From: Desulfopila sp. IMCC35008
GTDB taxonomy: Bacteria > Desulfobacterota > Desulfobulbia > Desulfobulbales > Desulfocapsaceae
DNA: 64,000 bases
NCBI RefSeq assembly: GCF_010646885.2
Contig: NZ_CP050700.1
Span: forward strand, 2,320,501 to 2,384,500
Direction of reading: 5' to 3'
In this document: piece by piece, positions 9,041 through 18,333 of the stretch
Position numbering within the stretch: position 1 is the stretch's first letter
Layout: each line of letters starts with the position of its first letter
Notes under the pieces: generated by a model
Database searches by the model: none
What the model was told of the DNA's origin: nothing
What the model saw: the letters and a program-made list of their open reading frames with translations, nothing else
Position numbers and translations under genes: made by a program

Positions 9041-9538
9041 ATGAAGCGTACAGATTACCTGAGGTGGGACGAGTATTTCATGGCCGTTGCGCTTCTTTCA
9101 GCGCAAAGAAGTAAGGACCCGAACACCCAGGTCGGAGCCTGCGTTGCCAACGACCAGAACAAGATCGTTGGCGTCGGTTATAACGGCTTCCCATGGGGAT
9201 GTTCTGACGACGAACTGCCATGGAAGCGGGAAGGTGACTATCTCGAAACAAAATACCCATACGTCTGTCACGCTGAGTTAAATGCCGTGCTCAATGCCAT
9301 CTCGACAGATTTACGAAACTGCCGGATCTATGTCGGACTTTTCCCGTGTAACGAATGTACAAAGGTGATTATCCAGGCTGGAATAAGTGAAATTATTTAT
9401 CTCTCTGACAAATACAAGGATACGGACCAAGTCAAGGCGTCAAAAATAATGCTCGATAAGTCACCCAATATCACCTACCGGCAACTCCACACAAAACTTG
9501 AAACAGTGAATCTTTCATTTTTGAAACCGGAGGAATAA
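9041..9538 (+). CDS. Deoxycytidylate (dCMP) deaminase
   Basis: Converts dCMP to dUMP for thymidylate synthesis. The zinc and catalytic residues are clear: His77-Ala-Glu79 in CHAELNAVL and Cys103/Cys106 in PCNEC. The opening RTDYLRWDEYFMAVALLSA and DPNTQVGACV match eukaryote-type and phage-type dCMP deaminases rather than the small cytidine deaminases. Length, 165 residues, is normal. An AAAGGAT ribosome site precedes the ATG. It ends four bases from the convergent thiL stop; a small hairpin (AGTCC/GGACT) straddles the junction but lacks a T tract. Confidence 0.92.
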   Translation: MKRTDYLRWDEYFMAVALLSAQRSKDPNTQVGACVANDQNKIVGVGYNGFPWGCSDDELPWKREGDYLETKYPYVCHAELNAVLNAISTDLRNCRIYVGLFPCNECTKVIIQAGISEIIYLSDKYKDTDQVKASKIMLDKSPNITYRQLHTKLETVNLSFLKPEE

Positions 9539-9542
9539 GTCC

Positions 9543-10541
9543 TCAGGGACTGTGTTCATACCCCTGGTACGAGATGAGTTGAGGTTCCCCCACCTCCCGC
9601 TGAAGATACACCCCCTCCCCTTCTTCAATTACACCGATTTCATACAATTGAAACCGGTGTTGGTCCCTGAATTCTGTTCTCAACTTTTCAACTGCTTCCT
9701 TTTTTACAGTAAAGACGAGTTCGTAATCTTCCCCCCCACAGAGTTGTAACTGTACAGCATCCATGCCTTTTTCCCTGCACATTTCATATAATTCCTTGTC
9801 TGCCGGAAGGCGGTTGCTGTATAAGGTCGCTTTCACCCTGCCTGCGGTACAAATATGGCTCAGGTCAGTGGCGATTCCATCGGAGATATCCTGCATGGAG
9901 GTGACACTTCCGTTCTTTCCTAAAAGCTTTGCCAGCCTGACTCGTGGTGTTGGATCAAGGTGTTTACGTACAAGGGTGGGCCACAAGGAACTACTGTAAT
10001 CATTAATTGAAATGTCCCGATCCAAAAATAGCTGGAGGCCGGCGGCAGCAGAACCAAGAGGGCCGGAGACAAAAACCCTATCCCCGGAACGTGCTCCATC
10101 TCTTCTGATAGCGTTGCCTTTCGGAGCTGCCCCGATGATCGTTACAGAAAAGACCAGCTTATCTGACTTCACCGTATCTCCCCCTATGAGTGTGCAACCG
10201 AAAAAGTTCAATTGGCTGAAAACACCATCCATAAAATCCTTGACCCAGGCATTGTTAAATCGATGATTCATACCAATAGACAGGAGGGCAAAACGGGGGG
10301 AGCCGGCCATGGCTGCAATATCACTGATATTAACACTGATAGCTTTGCGGCCTAGTAGGTAAGGGGGGTGCCAACTCGGGTCGAAATGAACGTTTTCGAC
10401 AAGCATGTCAGTGGTTACAAGAAGTTCTTCACCGAGATTAGCATTGAAAACAGCACAATCGTCCCCTATTCCACAGGATAGATCAGGGTGTTGTCCAGAT
10501 TGCCGGCTAATGATGTGTTTTATTAACTCAAGCTCACGCAT
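9543..10541 (-). CDS. thiL: Thiamine-monophosphate kinase
   Basis: Phosphorylates thiamine monophosphate to the pyrophosphate, the last step to the active cofactor. The AIRS/PurM-like fold shows SCGIGDDCAVF near the N-terminus, LVTTDMLVENVHF, KAISVNISDIAAMAG and the later MQDISDGIATDL. I chose the ATG at 10541 (332 residues), the usual ThiL length and opening MRELELIKHI; an upstream in-frame start at 10658 would overlap the previous gene over its C-terminal third. It is the last gene of a minus-strand run (trmN6, comM-like, two unknowns, thiL), 16 bases after the preceding stop. Confidence 0.93.
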   Translation of the reverse strand: MRELELIKHIISRQSGQHPDLSCGIGDDCAVFNANLGEELLVTTDMLVENVHFDPSWHPPYLLGRKAISVNISDIAAMAGSPRFALLSIGMNHRFNNAWVKDFMDGVFSQLNFFGCTLIGGDTVKSDKLVFSVTIIGAAPKGNAIRRDGARSGDRVFVSGPLGSAAAGLQLFLDRDISINDYSSSLWPTLVRKHLDPTPRVRLAKLLGKNGSVTSMQDISDGIATDLSHICTAGRVKATLYSNRLPADKELYEMCREKGMDAVQLQLCGGEDYELVFTVKKEAVEKLRTEFRDQHRFQLYEIGVIEEGEGVYLQREVGEPQLISYQGYEHSP

Positions 10542-10557
10542 TAAATCACATATAACC

Positions 10558-10926
10558 TTACTTAACTCTTTTAAATGGCTGAATCTTGGTTTTTTGCTGT
10601 TTGGTTTCCGGTTTTGGTCCAGCCGGTCTTTGAGTATGTATATTGACCGCTTTGACAAATCGCTCTTCTCCCCCCATGGTGAATATCTCCATGCCAGTCA
10701 TTTGCGCAGTCCTGAGCGTCCAGGTCATCTGCTGTATGGGAAGTGAGAGTACCGAGAGATGCACCTGCCACCATTCATCTTTACGTGAAGAGTCTCGTTC
10801 AATATCGGTTACTAATGCATACAATAGCATCTGGGGTTCTTTCGCAGCGATGAGTACAATATCACCAATGTCTGTTGTATCCTTGAAATCAACTATCTGG
10901 TGGAGTTCGTTAACGAGTTTCTGCAT
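10558..10926 (-). CDS. Uncharacterised 122-residue protein
   Basis: I do not recognise this protein. It has no signal peptide or membrane segment. The body (about 1-95) looks like a small mixed alpha/beta domain containing EWWQVHLSVLSLP and MEIFTMGGEERFVK, and the last 25 residues are a lysine- and proline-rich tail that is probably disordered. It begins one base after the stop of the preceding exported-protein gene (TGACATG), which strongly suggests translational coupling and supports its being real. It is followed closely by thiL. Confidence 0.7.
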   Translation of the reverse strand: MQKLVNELHQIVDFKDTTDIGDIVLIAAKEPQMLLYALVTDIERDSSRKDEWWQVHLSVLSLPIQQMTWTLRTAQMTGMEIFTMGGEERFVKAVNIHTQRPAGPKPETKQQKTKIQPFKRVK

Positions 10927-10927
10927 G

Positions 10928-12655
10928 TCAATTCTTTTCCAAAATTAATTCTTTTTGAGTTCTGGCTTCTGTGATTATCCAGTTTTTATCTATATACGTC
11001 CTGGTGGCGGACTTTTCATACATTGTGAGTCCGAGAAGAAGCGGGTTGATTAACCTGTCGATAAGAATTTTCGATTTGGCAGCCGCCCTCCTGTCCTGGA
11101 TTGCCAGCATGGTCCCAGCCCAACTCGCTAGTTCACGGAATTGTCCCAGTAATGTTTTCTGGTCTACATAACATACAGAATTATTTTTTTCCCGGAACCC
11201 CGGGTCGATTGGGGCAAATTTAATTGAACTGGACAAGGGTTCCTTATCCGCCATCAGGTCAACAATGGATTTAAAAATATTAAGTGTGTTGGCTACAATG
11301 AGGTATCCTTTATGAATGGTATATACCGGTTGCAGGTTTTCCATGGGGTAGAGACCCCAATAATAGTATTTGACACTTTTATACCTGCGACTCTGCAGGC
11401 TTATTTTAAAATGGTCTGCACTGTGATCAACCGCTTCTTTTATCTTTTTCCTGTCTTTAAGTTTTATAAAGAGAGCTGTATCCGGGATTGGAATGAACTG
11501 TTCATGTTCGCTGGGGCGAAGAATGAGTCCTATATCATTACCCATCATTTCAGTCAGCTCTTCTACCGTGTACCCTGTAATTTCCCTGGTACTTTTAGTC
11601 ATCCCGCTAATATCATGTCCGTCGGAAGCGCGCTCTTCCCTATACATTTTCCAGAGCAATCTGGCGTTCAGGGTATTCGACCAGTAATATAACAAAACGT
11701 CTTCGACAACAAATGGTAGCGTAGCATTGGATTCAGGTTTGTTCTTCAGCATTCTACCTGTGAGGGGCAGGATTTTTTCATAATCCATCTCAACCATCAG
11801 GCTGTCTCTCAAAACAGGCCCCTGGCGCCAGGCTCCATAGCCTGCTGTTGGAAAACCTTTTAGATTCGATAATTCTGCAAGAAACGCCTGCTCGCGCGGT
11901 GAGTGCACGCCAGCAGCGATGGTTTCGCTCATTTCCCGCATCACAGAAAGATCAACATAAAGTTTTCTGTCACTCGTTTCAATATTCCGCCTGATCCTGG
12001 AGAAAGATGGATTCGTGTTCAGGTTTATTGCTGCATTATCTCTTACGTACAATGCTTCACGCAGCAATCGTTCCTCCATGGTGAGCAGCACATAACCATC
12101 TACAAAAGCTGCTGCTATTGTATCATGACCAATAGAAAACCTTCGAATACGATACTGGCCGTAAGGGACACCTGCTCTTTCAACCATTTTCGGGTACAGC
12201 CTTTTTGCTGTCGTTATGACAGACCGGAAGCTATGTTGTTTGCTGATAAACAGTGTTTGTTTCTTGAGGTAATTCCCCGCTGGTAATAAAGGTGGCGACC
12301 AAGTTCTTTCAGGAAACAATGCCACGCTGAACTTTGACCCGAGAAGGCTTAAAAACAATTTGTTGTCCTTAACGTCCCGAAAATTGTCTCGTAACTTTTC
12401 AAGACGGGAAATAAATATGGGGTCAAGATCTAGATATTCTGAAACTTCCACCAGATCTATCTCACTGATTGTCTTACCGAACCTTGATTCCTGAAACTTT
12501 CCAACTGATGCAAAACCGTTTTCCAGGTCCAGGTAGACGGTTGTGTCGTTTGGCAGGAATTGAACCGGAGAAACTTCGGTGACTTCCTGGTTATCAATAA
12601 TGAAAAAACCAAGGAAAAAAATGAGAGCAATAAGTGAGGCGATTATGAAACGCAT
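10928..12655 (-). CDS. Uncharacterised membrane-anchored or exported protein (DUF3352-like)
   Basis: A 575-residue protein with an N-terminal hydrophobic segment (about 3-21) but no clear cleavage site, so probably a signal anchor with a large periplasmic part. The next segment, LPNDTTVYLDLENG, and the long alternating pattern resemble DUF3352-type proteins of unknown function; this similarity is from memory of family style and is tentative. No catalytic motif is seen. Its stop is one base from the start of the next gene. It lies directly downstream of the comM-like gene by 9 bases, so it belongs to the same transcript. Confidence 0.65.
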   Translation of the reverse strand: MRFIIASLIALIFFLGFFIIDNQEVTEVSPVQFLPNDTTVYLDLENGFASVGKFQESRFGKTISEIDLVEVSEYLDLDPIFISRLEKLRDNFRDVKDNKLFLSLLGSKFSVALFPERTWSPPLLPAGNYLKKQTLFISKQHSFRSVITTAKRLYPKMVERAGVPYGQYRIRRFSIGHDTIAAAFVDGYVLLTMEERLLREALYVRDNAAINLNTNPSFSRIRRNIETSDRKLYVDLSVMREMSETIAAGVHSPREQAFLAELSNLKGFPTAGYGAWRQGPVLRDSLMVEMDYEKILPLTGRMLKNKPESNATLPFVVEDVLLYYWSNTLNARLLWKMYREERASDGHDISGMTKSTREITGYTVEELTEMMGNDIGLILRPSEHEQFIPIPDTALFIKLKDRKKIKEAVDHSADHFKISLQSRRYKSVKYYYWGLYPMENLQPVYTIHKGYLIVANTLNIFKSIVDLMADKEPLSSSIKFAPIDPGFREKNNSVCYVDQKTLLGQFRELASWAGTMLAIQDRRAAAKSKILIDRLINPLLLGLTMYEKSATRTYIDKNWIITEARTQKELILEKN

Positions 12656-12664
12656 AGTTACCTG

Positions 12665-14200
12665 TCAGGATGCGTAATGTGAAGACCTTCTATACTGTAA
12701 TGCTTCAGCAATATGGCCCGGCCCGATATCAGGACTTCCATCAAGGTCGGCTATAGTTCTGGAAAGCCTTAATACCCGGTGATACCCTCGTGCTGAAAGA
12801 CCGAGTTTTTCCATCCCCTTTTCCAGCAACGATGACGACACTGAATCGAGGGTGCAATACAAATCAATTTCCCGACTACCCATCTGGCTGTTACAAAATA
12901 CACCGTTTTGACGGGAAAATCTTTTCTGTTGTATGGATCTGACATTATTTACACGGTTTCTGATTGATGCCGAGTTCTCTTCATTTCCACCTGATTTTGT
13001 CAAAACCTTATAAGAGATCGCTGGCACAGGGATATAAAGATCTATCCTGTCAAGCAGGGGGCCGGAAACCTTACTACGGTACTTCTCTACCTGAACACTG
13101 GTACAGGTACAGGAATTGAGCGGGTCACCCAAAAAACCGCAGGGACAGGGATTCATGGCGGCTACCAGGATAAATCGTGATGGGAAAGACAGCGTCATGG
13201 AGGCACGGGCAATGGTAACATGCCCATCCTCAAGCGGTTGTCGAAGTACTTCGAGAACATGTTTTTTAAACTCAGGGAGTTCATCGAGGAAGAGTACGCC
13301 ATTGTGGGCTAGCGAGACCTCCCCAGGTTTCGGGGTGGTGCCACCACCGATGAGGCCTGCATCTGATACCGTGTGGTGTGGAGCCCGAAAAGGCCTTTCA
13401 GTTATGATGTCATTTGTAGCGTGCATATCGCTGACACTATATATTTTAGTCGTCTCGATAACTTCTTCGTTCATCATTTGCGGCAAAATTGTAGCAAGTC
13501 TCCTGGCGAGCATGGTCTTACCTGCTCCAGGTGGCCCTGACATGAGAAGATTATGACCTCCAGCAGCTGCTATTTCAAGCCCCCTCTTTACGTGATTTTG
13601 CCCCTTTACCTCAGAAAAATCGACAAGGTGATCTCGATTTTGTCTGACTGTTTCGAGGTTTGCATGACTGGCAGGCTCTATTTGTATTAAAGCCAATAGA
13701 TACTCAACTACCATTGGCAGGTCGCTAACCGGGATGACTTGTATCGCATCAGCAGCGATAGCAGCCTCTCTGCTGTTTTCACGTGGCAGGATGAATTTCT
13801 TGTAGCCTGCATCCCTTGCAGCAACCACCATGGGAAGTATACCGCGACATCTGCGAACTTTCCCATCAAGCGAGAGTTCTCCCACCATGCACACTTTCTC
13901 AAGTGAATGTTGAGGAATTATCTCAGTGGCGGCAAGTATACCAATTGCGGTGGGCAGGTCAAACCCGGCACCTTCCTTTCGCACATCAGCAGGTGCAAGG
14001 TTAACGGTTATTTTTTTATTGGGAAACTCATACCCGCAATTACTGATAGCGGCCTTAACCCTGTCCTTGTTCTCACGGACAGCACTGTCCGGTAACCCAA
14101 CTGTTGAATAGGTTGGAAGCCCCCTGGCGACATCAACTTCAACATCGATCAATAAACCTTCAACACCTATTGCTGTACATCCCGTAATTTTTGCAAGCAT
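12665..14200 (-). CDS. comM: YifB/ComM-family Mg-chelatase-like AAA+ ATPase
   Basis: ComM is a hexameric helicase that aids branch migration during chromosomal integration of transforming DNA; homologues (YifB) occur widely in non-competent bacteria. The protein has the N-terminal S5-like ChlI domain (TGCTAIGVEGLLIDVEVDV), Walker A in SGPPGAGKTML, Walker B in GVLFLDELPEF, and the cysteine motif MNPCPCGFLGDPLNSCTC. Length 511 is typical. It overlaps no neighbour: trmN6 ends 3 bases before its start. The gene is chromosomal housekeeping; a role in natural transformation here is inference. Confidence 0.92.
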   Translation of the reverse strand: MLAKITGCTAIGVEGLLIDVEVDVARGLPTYSTVGLPDSAVRENKDRVKAAISNCGYEFPNKKITVNLAPADVRKEGAGFDLPTAIGILAATEIIPQHSLEKVCMVGELSLDGKVRRCRGILPMVVAARDAGYKKFILPRENSREAAIAADAIQVIPVSDLPMVVEYLLALIQIEPASHANLETVRQNRDHLVDFSEVKGQNHVKRGLEIAAAGGHNLLMSGPPGAGKTMLARRLATILPQMMNEEVIETTKIYSVSDMHATNDIITERPFRAPHHTVSDAGLIGGGTTPKPGEVSLAHNGVLFLDELPEFKKHVLEVLRQPLEDGHVTIARASMTLSFPSRFILVAAMNPCPCGFLGDPLNSCTCTSVQVEKYRSKVSGPLLDRIDLYIPVPAISYKVLTKSGGNEENSASIRNRVNNVRSIQQKRFSRQNGVFCNSQMGSREIDLYCTLDSVSSSLLEKGMEKLGLSARGYHRVLRLSRTIADLDGSPDIGPGHIAEALQYRRSSHYAS

Positions 14201-14203
14201 GGA

Positions 14204-14968
14204 TTATTTGGGTTCCTGTTGATAAAGGCACTTCATTTCTGCACTGTATTCGCCGTTTTTCTCACTGTAGATATAAAAAGGGGGAAGCACTTTCAAACCA
14301 CTGCCACCGTTTTTAATACACTCAACCAGAATCAGAACAGCCCCTTCACCATTGCCAGGGTAACTATAGACATACTGCAGGCGTTTAATTTCGAGTCTCG
14401 TCTTGGCGAGTGCTTCAAAAAGTTCAACGGAGAGTTCTGCTGGATAGACAAAAACAGCTGAGCCCCTGTTTTTTAAAACAGCGCTGCAACCTTTTGTGAA
14501 ATCGGAGATAGTTCCGTTAAGCTGATGCCGTGCGGCCCTGGCCTCACTATCACCGCTCTGTCTTCCTGAGTTAACTTTATAATAAGGAGGGTTGCAGATT
14601 GTGTGATCATACTGTTCCGGTGTTAACACCTGTAAGACAGCAGAAATATCACCTTCAATGGTGTGACACTTATTTGAAATTCCATTGAGGCGGAAGTTGG
14701 TATCCGCAAGTTGTTTTAGACGTGGTTGAATTTCCAGGGCATCGATGGATGCGATACGCTCCTTCCATCGATACATCAATATTAATGGTATGATGCCACA
14801 CCCTGTCCCGGCATCGAAAATTACGGATTTATTGGTTGGTGTCAAAAAGTGTCCGACAAGCACAGAGTCAATGGAAAAACGATACCCGTTTTTGTGTTGT
14901 CGGCAGATAACATCACCATCGAAGATTGAGTCATCGGTCCTGATGCCCCTATTATTATCGGTGCTCAT
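14204..14968 (-). CDS. trmN6: tRNA1(Val) (adenine37-N6)-methyltransferase-like protein (YfiC/TrmN6)
   Basis: A class I SAM-dependent methyltransferase of 254 residues. Motif I is IFDAGTGCGIIPLIL, the acidic ribose-binding residue follows in DALEIQP, and motif IV is CNPPYYK, the NPPY signature of N6-adenine methylation. The following NSGRQSGDSEARAARHQ matches the YfiC subgroup that modifies A37 of tRNA-Val. It is the first gene of the minus-strand run that ends with thiL. The family is clear; the exact tRNA target is by homology only. Confidence 0.85.
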   Translation of the reverse strand: MSTDNNRGIRTDDSIFDGDVICRQHKNGYRFSIDSVLVGHFLTPTNKSVIFDAGTGCGIIPLILMYRWKERIASIDALEIQPRLKQLADTNFRLNGISNKCHTIEGDISAVLQVLTPEQYDHTICNPPYYKVNSGRQSGDSEARAARHQLNGTISDFTKGCSAVLKNRGSAVFVYPAELSVELFEALAKTRLEIKRLQYVYSYPGNGEGAVLILVECIKNGGSGLKVLPPFYIYSEKNGEYSAEMKCLYQQEPK

Positions 14969-15111
14969 GAAGAAATTCCTTTACAAGTAAATTGGAGCAT
15001 GAAAATAAGCTGAAAAATGTCTCTTTTTATTACAAATATATTCTGACATATCTATCACAAAAGAAGGATCGCACAAAAGTTCCTTATAGATGCCAATAAT
15101 CATATTTTACT

Positions 15112-15140
15112 TTGGATTTAGCCGATGATACTGATTATAT
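15112..15140 (+). promoter_or_regulatory. Likely promoter of queD
   Basis: TTGGAT and TTATAT with a 17-base spacer lie about 67 bases upstream of the queD start, in the gap between the divergent trmN6 and queD genes. Confidence 0.5.
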
Positions 15141-15206
15141 ATAACCCGAAGTGCCTTTTAAGCATCAGTGATGATGCAATACATTACCCATAACCACAGG
15201 ATTACC

Positions 15207-15584
15207 ATGTACGATATATTTGTAAGAACACACTTCGCAGGCGCACATCATTTACGGGATTATCCAGGTGATTGCGAAAAACCTCATGGTCACAACTGGA
15301 AAGTAAAGATAACGGTACGGGCAACAGAATTGGATCATCTTGGTATGGGTATTGATTTTACCGTTCTTAAAAAACATGTGAAAGAAGTCATAGATACGAT
15401 TGATCATTGTGACCTCAATGAACATGAAGCTTTTAGAGTACTCAACCCTTCTTCCGAACATATCGCAATGTACCTTTTCGACAACCTGGCAGATCTGCTT
15501 TCTCATGAGCGGTACTCGCTTTATAGCGTAACTGTATCCGAAACTGATAATCAGGGGTTGGTGTATTACGGCCCTCAAAAGTAA
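15207..15584 (+). CDS. queD: 6-carboxytetrahydropterin synthase
   Basis: Forms 6-carboxy-5,6,7,8-tetrahydropterin from dihydroneopterin triphosphate in queuosine synthesis. The zinc histidines are visible in FAGAHHL and KPHGHNW, with the later CDLNEH and the substrate-anchoring Glu in SVTVSETDNQG. I place the start at 15207 because AGGA sits about 6 bases upstream and MYDIFVRTHFAGAHHL is the normal family opening; an in-frame ATG 13 codons earlier gives an atypical leader. Length 125 is typical. No other que gene is adjacent. Confidence 0.92.
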   Translation: MYDIFVRTHFAGAHHLRDYPGDCEKPHGHNWKVKITVRATELDHLGMGIDFTVLKKHVKEVIDTIDHCDLNEHEAFRVLNPSSEHIAMYLFDNLADLLSHERYSLYSVTVSETDNQGLVYYGPQK

Positions 15585-15591
15585 CATTGTT

Positions 15592-15612
15592 CGATAGAAC
15601 GATGTTCTATTG
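15592..15612 (+). terminator. Weak hairpin downstream of queD
   Basis: A 9-bp inverted repeat (CGATAGAAC / GTTCTATTG, one G-T pair) with a 3-base loop lies 8 bases past the queD stop, followed by TGACATTTTTC. The T tract is short and displaced, so termination is uncertain. The rest of the gap to 15878 shows no gene. Confidence 0.35.
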
Positions 15613-15878
15613 ACATTTTTCTGATATTACTGCATTGTTTGCAACCAATCTTGTCAGGAATCAGTGATCTCATTCAAAGTCAAGATATGGCGCATCTCTT
15701 TGCTGCAGGCATGGAATCGATGTCGAAAACCATGTTTACTTCAGAGATTTAAAGAATATTTCCTAACCCCCAAAATTGGTCGAGGTACGGTTTCAGGACG
15801 GGAATGAAAAATGGATGCCTGATTGAGAGGTGTCGTGAGAAACCGGTTTATTCTGTATAACCAGAGGATATTGCAGGT

Positions 15879-17156
15879 ATGTTGTCTCTTCAGGACGCTA
15901 AAATTTGTATCATCGGCCTTGGCTATGTAGGGCTGCCGCTTGCTGTCGAGTTCGGCAGGAAATTTACTACGGTTGGATTCGACCTGAATGAAGGGCGGAT
16001 CAGGGAACTCAGGGCCGGAACGGATTCGACCCTTGAAGTTGATGACGACGAACTTTCCAGTGCCACAAAACTACATTGCACATCTAATGTGGAAGATATA
16101 AAAGACTGCAATGTCTATATTATTGCAGTCCCAACGCCTATCGATGCGGCAAAACGCCCTGACTTCAAACCGCTGGCTGGGGCCTCCCACACTGTCGGCA
16201 GCATACTTTCTGCCGACGATGTCGTAATCTACGAATCTACAGTCTACCCTGGCGCCACAGAAGAGGTCTGCGTTCCTATACTTGAAAAAGAGTCCGGTCT
16301 GACTTTTAACCAAGACTTCTATTGCGGTTATTCACCGGAACGTATAAATCCGGGTGATAAAGAACATCGGCTTTCCAGCATTGTAAAGGTCACTTCCGGC
16401 TCGACCCCTGAAATTGCCAGCTTCATCGACCAATTATATGCAACCATCATCACCGCAGGAACTTATCTGGCAAGTTCTATAAAGGTAGCGGAAGCTGCAA
16501 AGGTTATTGAAAACACCCAACGGGATGTAAATATTGCCTTGGTCAACGAGCTTTCCCTGATTTTCAGTAGGCTGGGAATCAATACCCTTGAGGTGTTGGA
16601 AGCTGCCGGCACAAAGTGGAACTTCCTCCCCTTCCGGCCTGGCCTCGTCGGTGGACACTGTATCGGCGTCGATCCTTATTACCTTACACATAAAGCCCAG
16701 GAGGTTGGGTATCACCCAAACATGATTCTTGCGGGTCGTAGGCTCAATGACCAGATGGGGCACCATATCGCAGCCACCCTGATCAAGTTGATGGTGAAGA
16801 AAAAAATCGACACTGCAAATTGCCGCGTATTGATAATGGGTTTAACTTTTAAAGAGGATTGTCCTGATCTTCGGAATACCCGTGTGGTCGATATTATAGA
16901 TGAGTTGCAAGATTTCGGTGTGCGCGTCGACGTGTACGACCCATGGGTTGATTCCCAGGAAGCGAAAGATGAATACGGCATTGATTTGGTTCAGTCCATA
17001 GAGCCGGGAATTTATGATTCAGCTGTTGTAGCTGTGGCCCATAGGCAATTCAGGGAAATGTTACCGGAGCAACTGCGCAATCTGTGCAAAGACAAATCCG
17101 TCCTTTTCGATGTTAAAAACCTTTATCCTGCAGACAAAGTCGATGGAACGCTTTAA
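15879..17156 (+). CDS. UDP-sugar 6-dehydrogenase of the TviB/WbpO type
   Basis: NAD-dependent oxidation of C6 of a UDP-N-acetylhexosamine (or related UDP-sugar) to the uronic acid, for surface polysaccharide. The N-terminal Rossmann motif GLGYVGLP is at 13-20 and the catalytic Cys261 lies in [13 protein letters not shown]. The segment [20 protein letters not shown] and total length of 425 match the TviB/VipA and WbpO group, which uses UDP-GlcNAc or UDP-GalNAc, rather than UDP-glucose dehydrogenase. It stands without other polysaccharide genes, followed by a pseudouridine synthase gene 21 bases on. Confidence 0.87.
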   Translation: MLSLQDAKICIIGLGYVGLPLAVEFGRKFTTVGFDLNEGRIRELRAGTDSTLEVDDDELSSATKLHCTSNVEDIKDCNVYIIAVPTPIDAAKRPDFKPLAGASHTVGSILSADDVVIYESTVYPGATEEVCVPILEKESGLTFNQDFYCGYSPERINPGDKEHRLSSIVKVTSGSTPEIASFIDQLYATIITAGTYLASSIKVAEAAKVIENTQRDVNIALVNELSLIFSRLGINTLEVLEAAGTKWNFLPFRPGLVGGHCIGVDPYYLTHKAQEVGYHPNMILAGRRLNDQMGHHIAATLIKLMVKKKIDTANCRVLIMGLTFKEDCPDLRNTRVVDIIDELQDFGVRVDVYDPWVDSQEAKDEYGIDLVQSIEPGIYDSAVVAVAHRQFREMLPEQLRNLCKDKSVLFDVKNLYPADKVDGTL

Positions 17157-17177
17157 ACCCGTCGATTTCAATACCCC

Positions 17178-18011
17178 TTGAAGTTTCAAAAGCGCATTAA
17201 AGTTACGAAGACCGCCCTTCTCATAGACTTGCTTGCATCACATTGTGATGCAAGCAAGAGTTCATTAAAAGATTGTCTGACAAAGGGCGGTGTTTGGCGG
17301 AAAGGAGTAGGCAAAAAGGAACTTCGGGTTCGCAGGGCAAAATCCCAGGTAACAAAGGGGGATATCATAACGGTTTGTTATGATGACACAATCCTTAAGC
17401 GCAACCCGCCACCTGTTCAGCCGCTTGTAATTAATAATCATTACAGTATATGGAATAAGCCCGCCCTTTTGCTCAGCCAGGGAAGTCGATTCGGAGACCA
17501 CTGCTCCCTCTTGCGAGTAGCCGGTAAGACACTGAAAACCCACAAACCGTATCTCGTTCACCGTCTTGATCGAGAAGCATGCGGACTGGTGATACTGGCC
17601 CATGGAAAACTGGCAGCTGGCAAGTTTTCAGAACTCTTCAAAAAACGTCAAATTGTCAAACGTTACCTGGCTGTTGTTCGAGGATTGCTCGCCGCTCCTG
17701 GAAAAGACGGGAGTATAACAGAACCACTGGATGGCAAGTCTGCCTTGACGGAATATCATGTACTTCATCAGGAAAACAATAAAACTGTTATCCAGGTTGA
17801 AATAAAGACTGGGCGTTATCACCAGATCAGGAAACACTTCTCCGGGATAGGACACCCCTTGGTTGGGGACAAAAGATACGACTCAAAAGAGGCAGAGGTA
17901 GAGCTCCACCTGGCAGCATGTGAACTTAGCTTTACATGCCCCTTTGATAGGATCGAAAGGAACTACACTCTAGGAAAGAAAGAGATCTCCTTTGCTGAAA
18001 ACTATTTCTGA
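17178..18011 (+). CDS. RluA-family pseudouridine synthase with S4-like N-terminus
   Basis: Isomerises uridine to pseudouridine in rRNA or tRNA. The catalytic Asp131 lies in VHRLDREACGLVI, the RluA signature, followed by KRYLAVVRG and the substrate-binding GRYHQIRKH. Residues 12-70 look like an S4 RNA-binding domain. The only start in frame after the previous stop and before the S4 region is the TTG at 17178, so the start is uncertain. Codons 17-27 contain a perfect 31-bp palindrome (see separate entry). The 3' end overlaps the convergent smr gene by 10 bases. The target uridine cannot be told. Confidence 0.82.
   Translation: MKFQKRIKVTKTALLIDLLASHCDASKSSLKDCLTKGGVWRKGVGKKELRVRRAKSQVTKGDIITVCYDDTILKRNPPPVQPLVINNHYSIWNKPALLLSQGSRFGDHCSLLRVAGKTLKTHKPYLVHRLDREACGLVILAHGKLAAGKFSELFKKRQIVKRYLAVVRGLLAAPGKDGSITEPLDGKSALTEYHVLHQENNKTVIQVEIKTGRYHQIRKHFSGIGHPLVGDKRYDSKEAEVELHLAACELSFTCPFDRIERNYTLGKKEISFAENYF
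17228..17258. repeat. Perfect 31-bp palindrome inside the pseudouridine synthase gene
   Basis: Two 15-base arms that are exact reverse complements, at 17228-17242 and 17244-17258, flank a single central T at 17243. As RNA the arms would form a strong hairpin about 50 bases into the coding region; as DNA they form a two-fold symmetric site. A match of this length is not expected by chance in 64 kb. Confidence 0.95.
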
Positions 18012-18313
18012 TTTTCCCGCTCGCACTCCCGGTGAATCAACTCAACAATCGTCGCTCCCCAATTCCCTCTATCTTCACCGGCGAGTCGAAATCCTTTTAC
18101 TATATTATTTTTTTCAAGCAACGAATGAACAGTCCGTCGCAGATTGCCAATCCCCTTACCATGGATAATTCGCACCTCCAGAATGTTGCGTGCATGGCAC
18201 TCTGCAAGGTAATCCGGCACAAGATACTTCACATCCTTTGGTGAAAATGCGTGCAAGTCCAGGACACCATTAATTTCAAGCTCAATTTCCATTTCATCAT
18301 TATATTCATCCAT
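18002..18313 (-). CDS. Smr-domain protein
   Basis: A 103-residue stand-alone Smr domain, as at the C-terminus of MutS2. Key motifs are VLDLHAFSPKDV (the DLH signature), IIHGKGIGNLR (the HGxG signature) and a closing GATIVEL segment. Such domains have DNA-nicking or RNA endonuclease activity in some members; the substrate here is unknown. The first 15 residues are strongly acidic. It starts 20 bases after the lpxB stop on the same strand and overlaps the end of the convergent pseudouridine synthase gene by 10 bases. Confidence 0.88.
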   Translation of the reverse strand: MDEYNDEMEIELEINGVLDLHAFSPKDVKYLVPDYLAECHARNILEVRIIHGKGIGNLRRTVHSLLEKNNIVKGFRLAGEDRGNWGATIVELIHRECERENQK

Positions 18314-18333
18314 CGGTTGTTCGGCGGGTCGCG

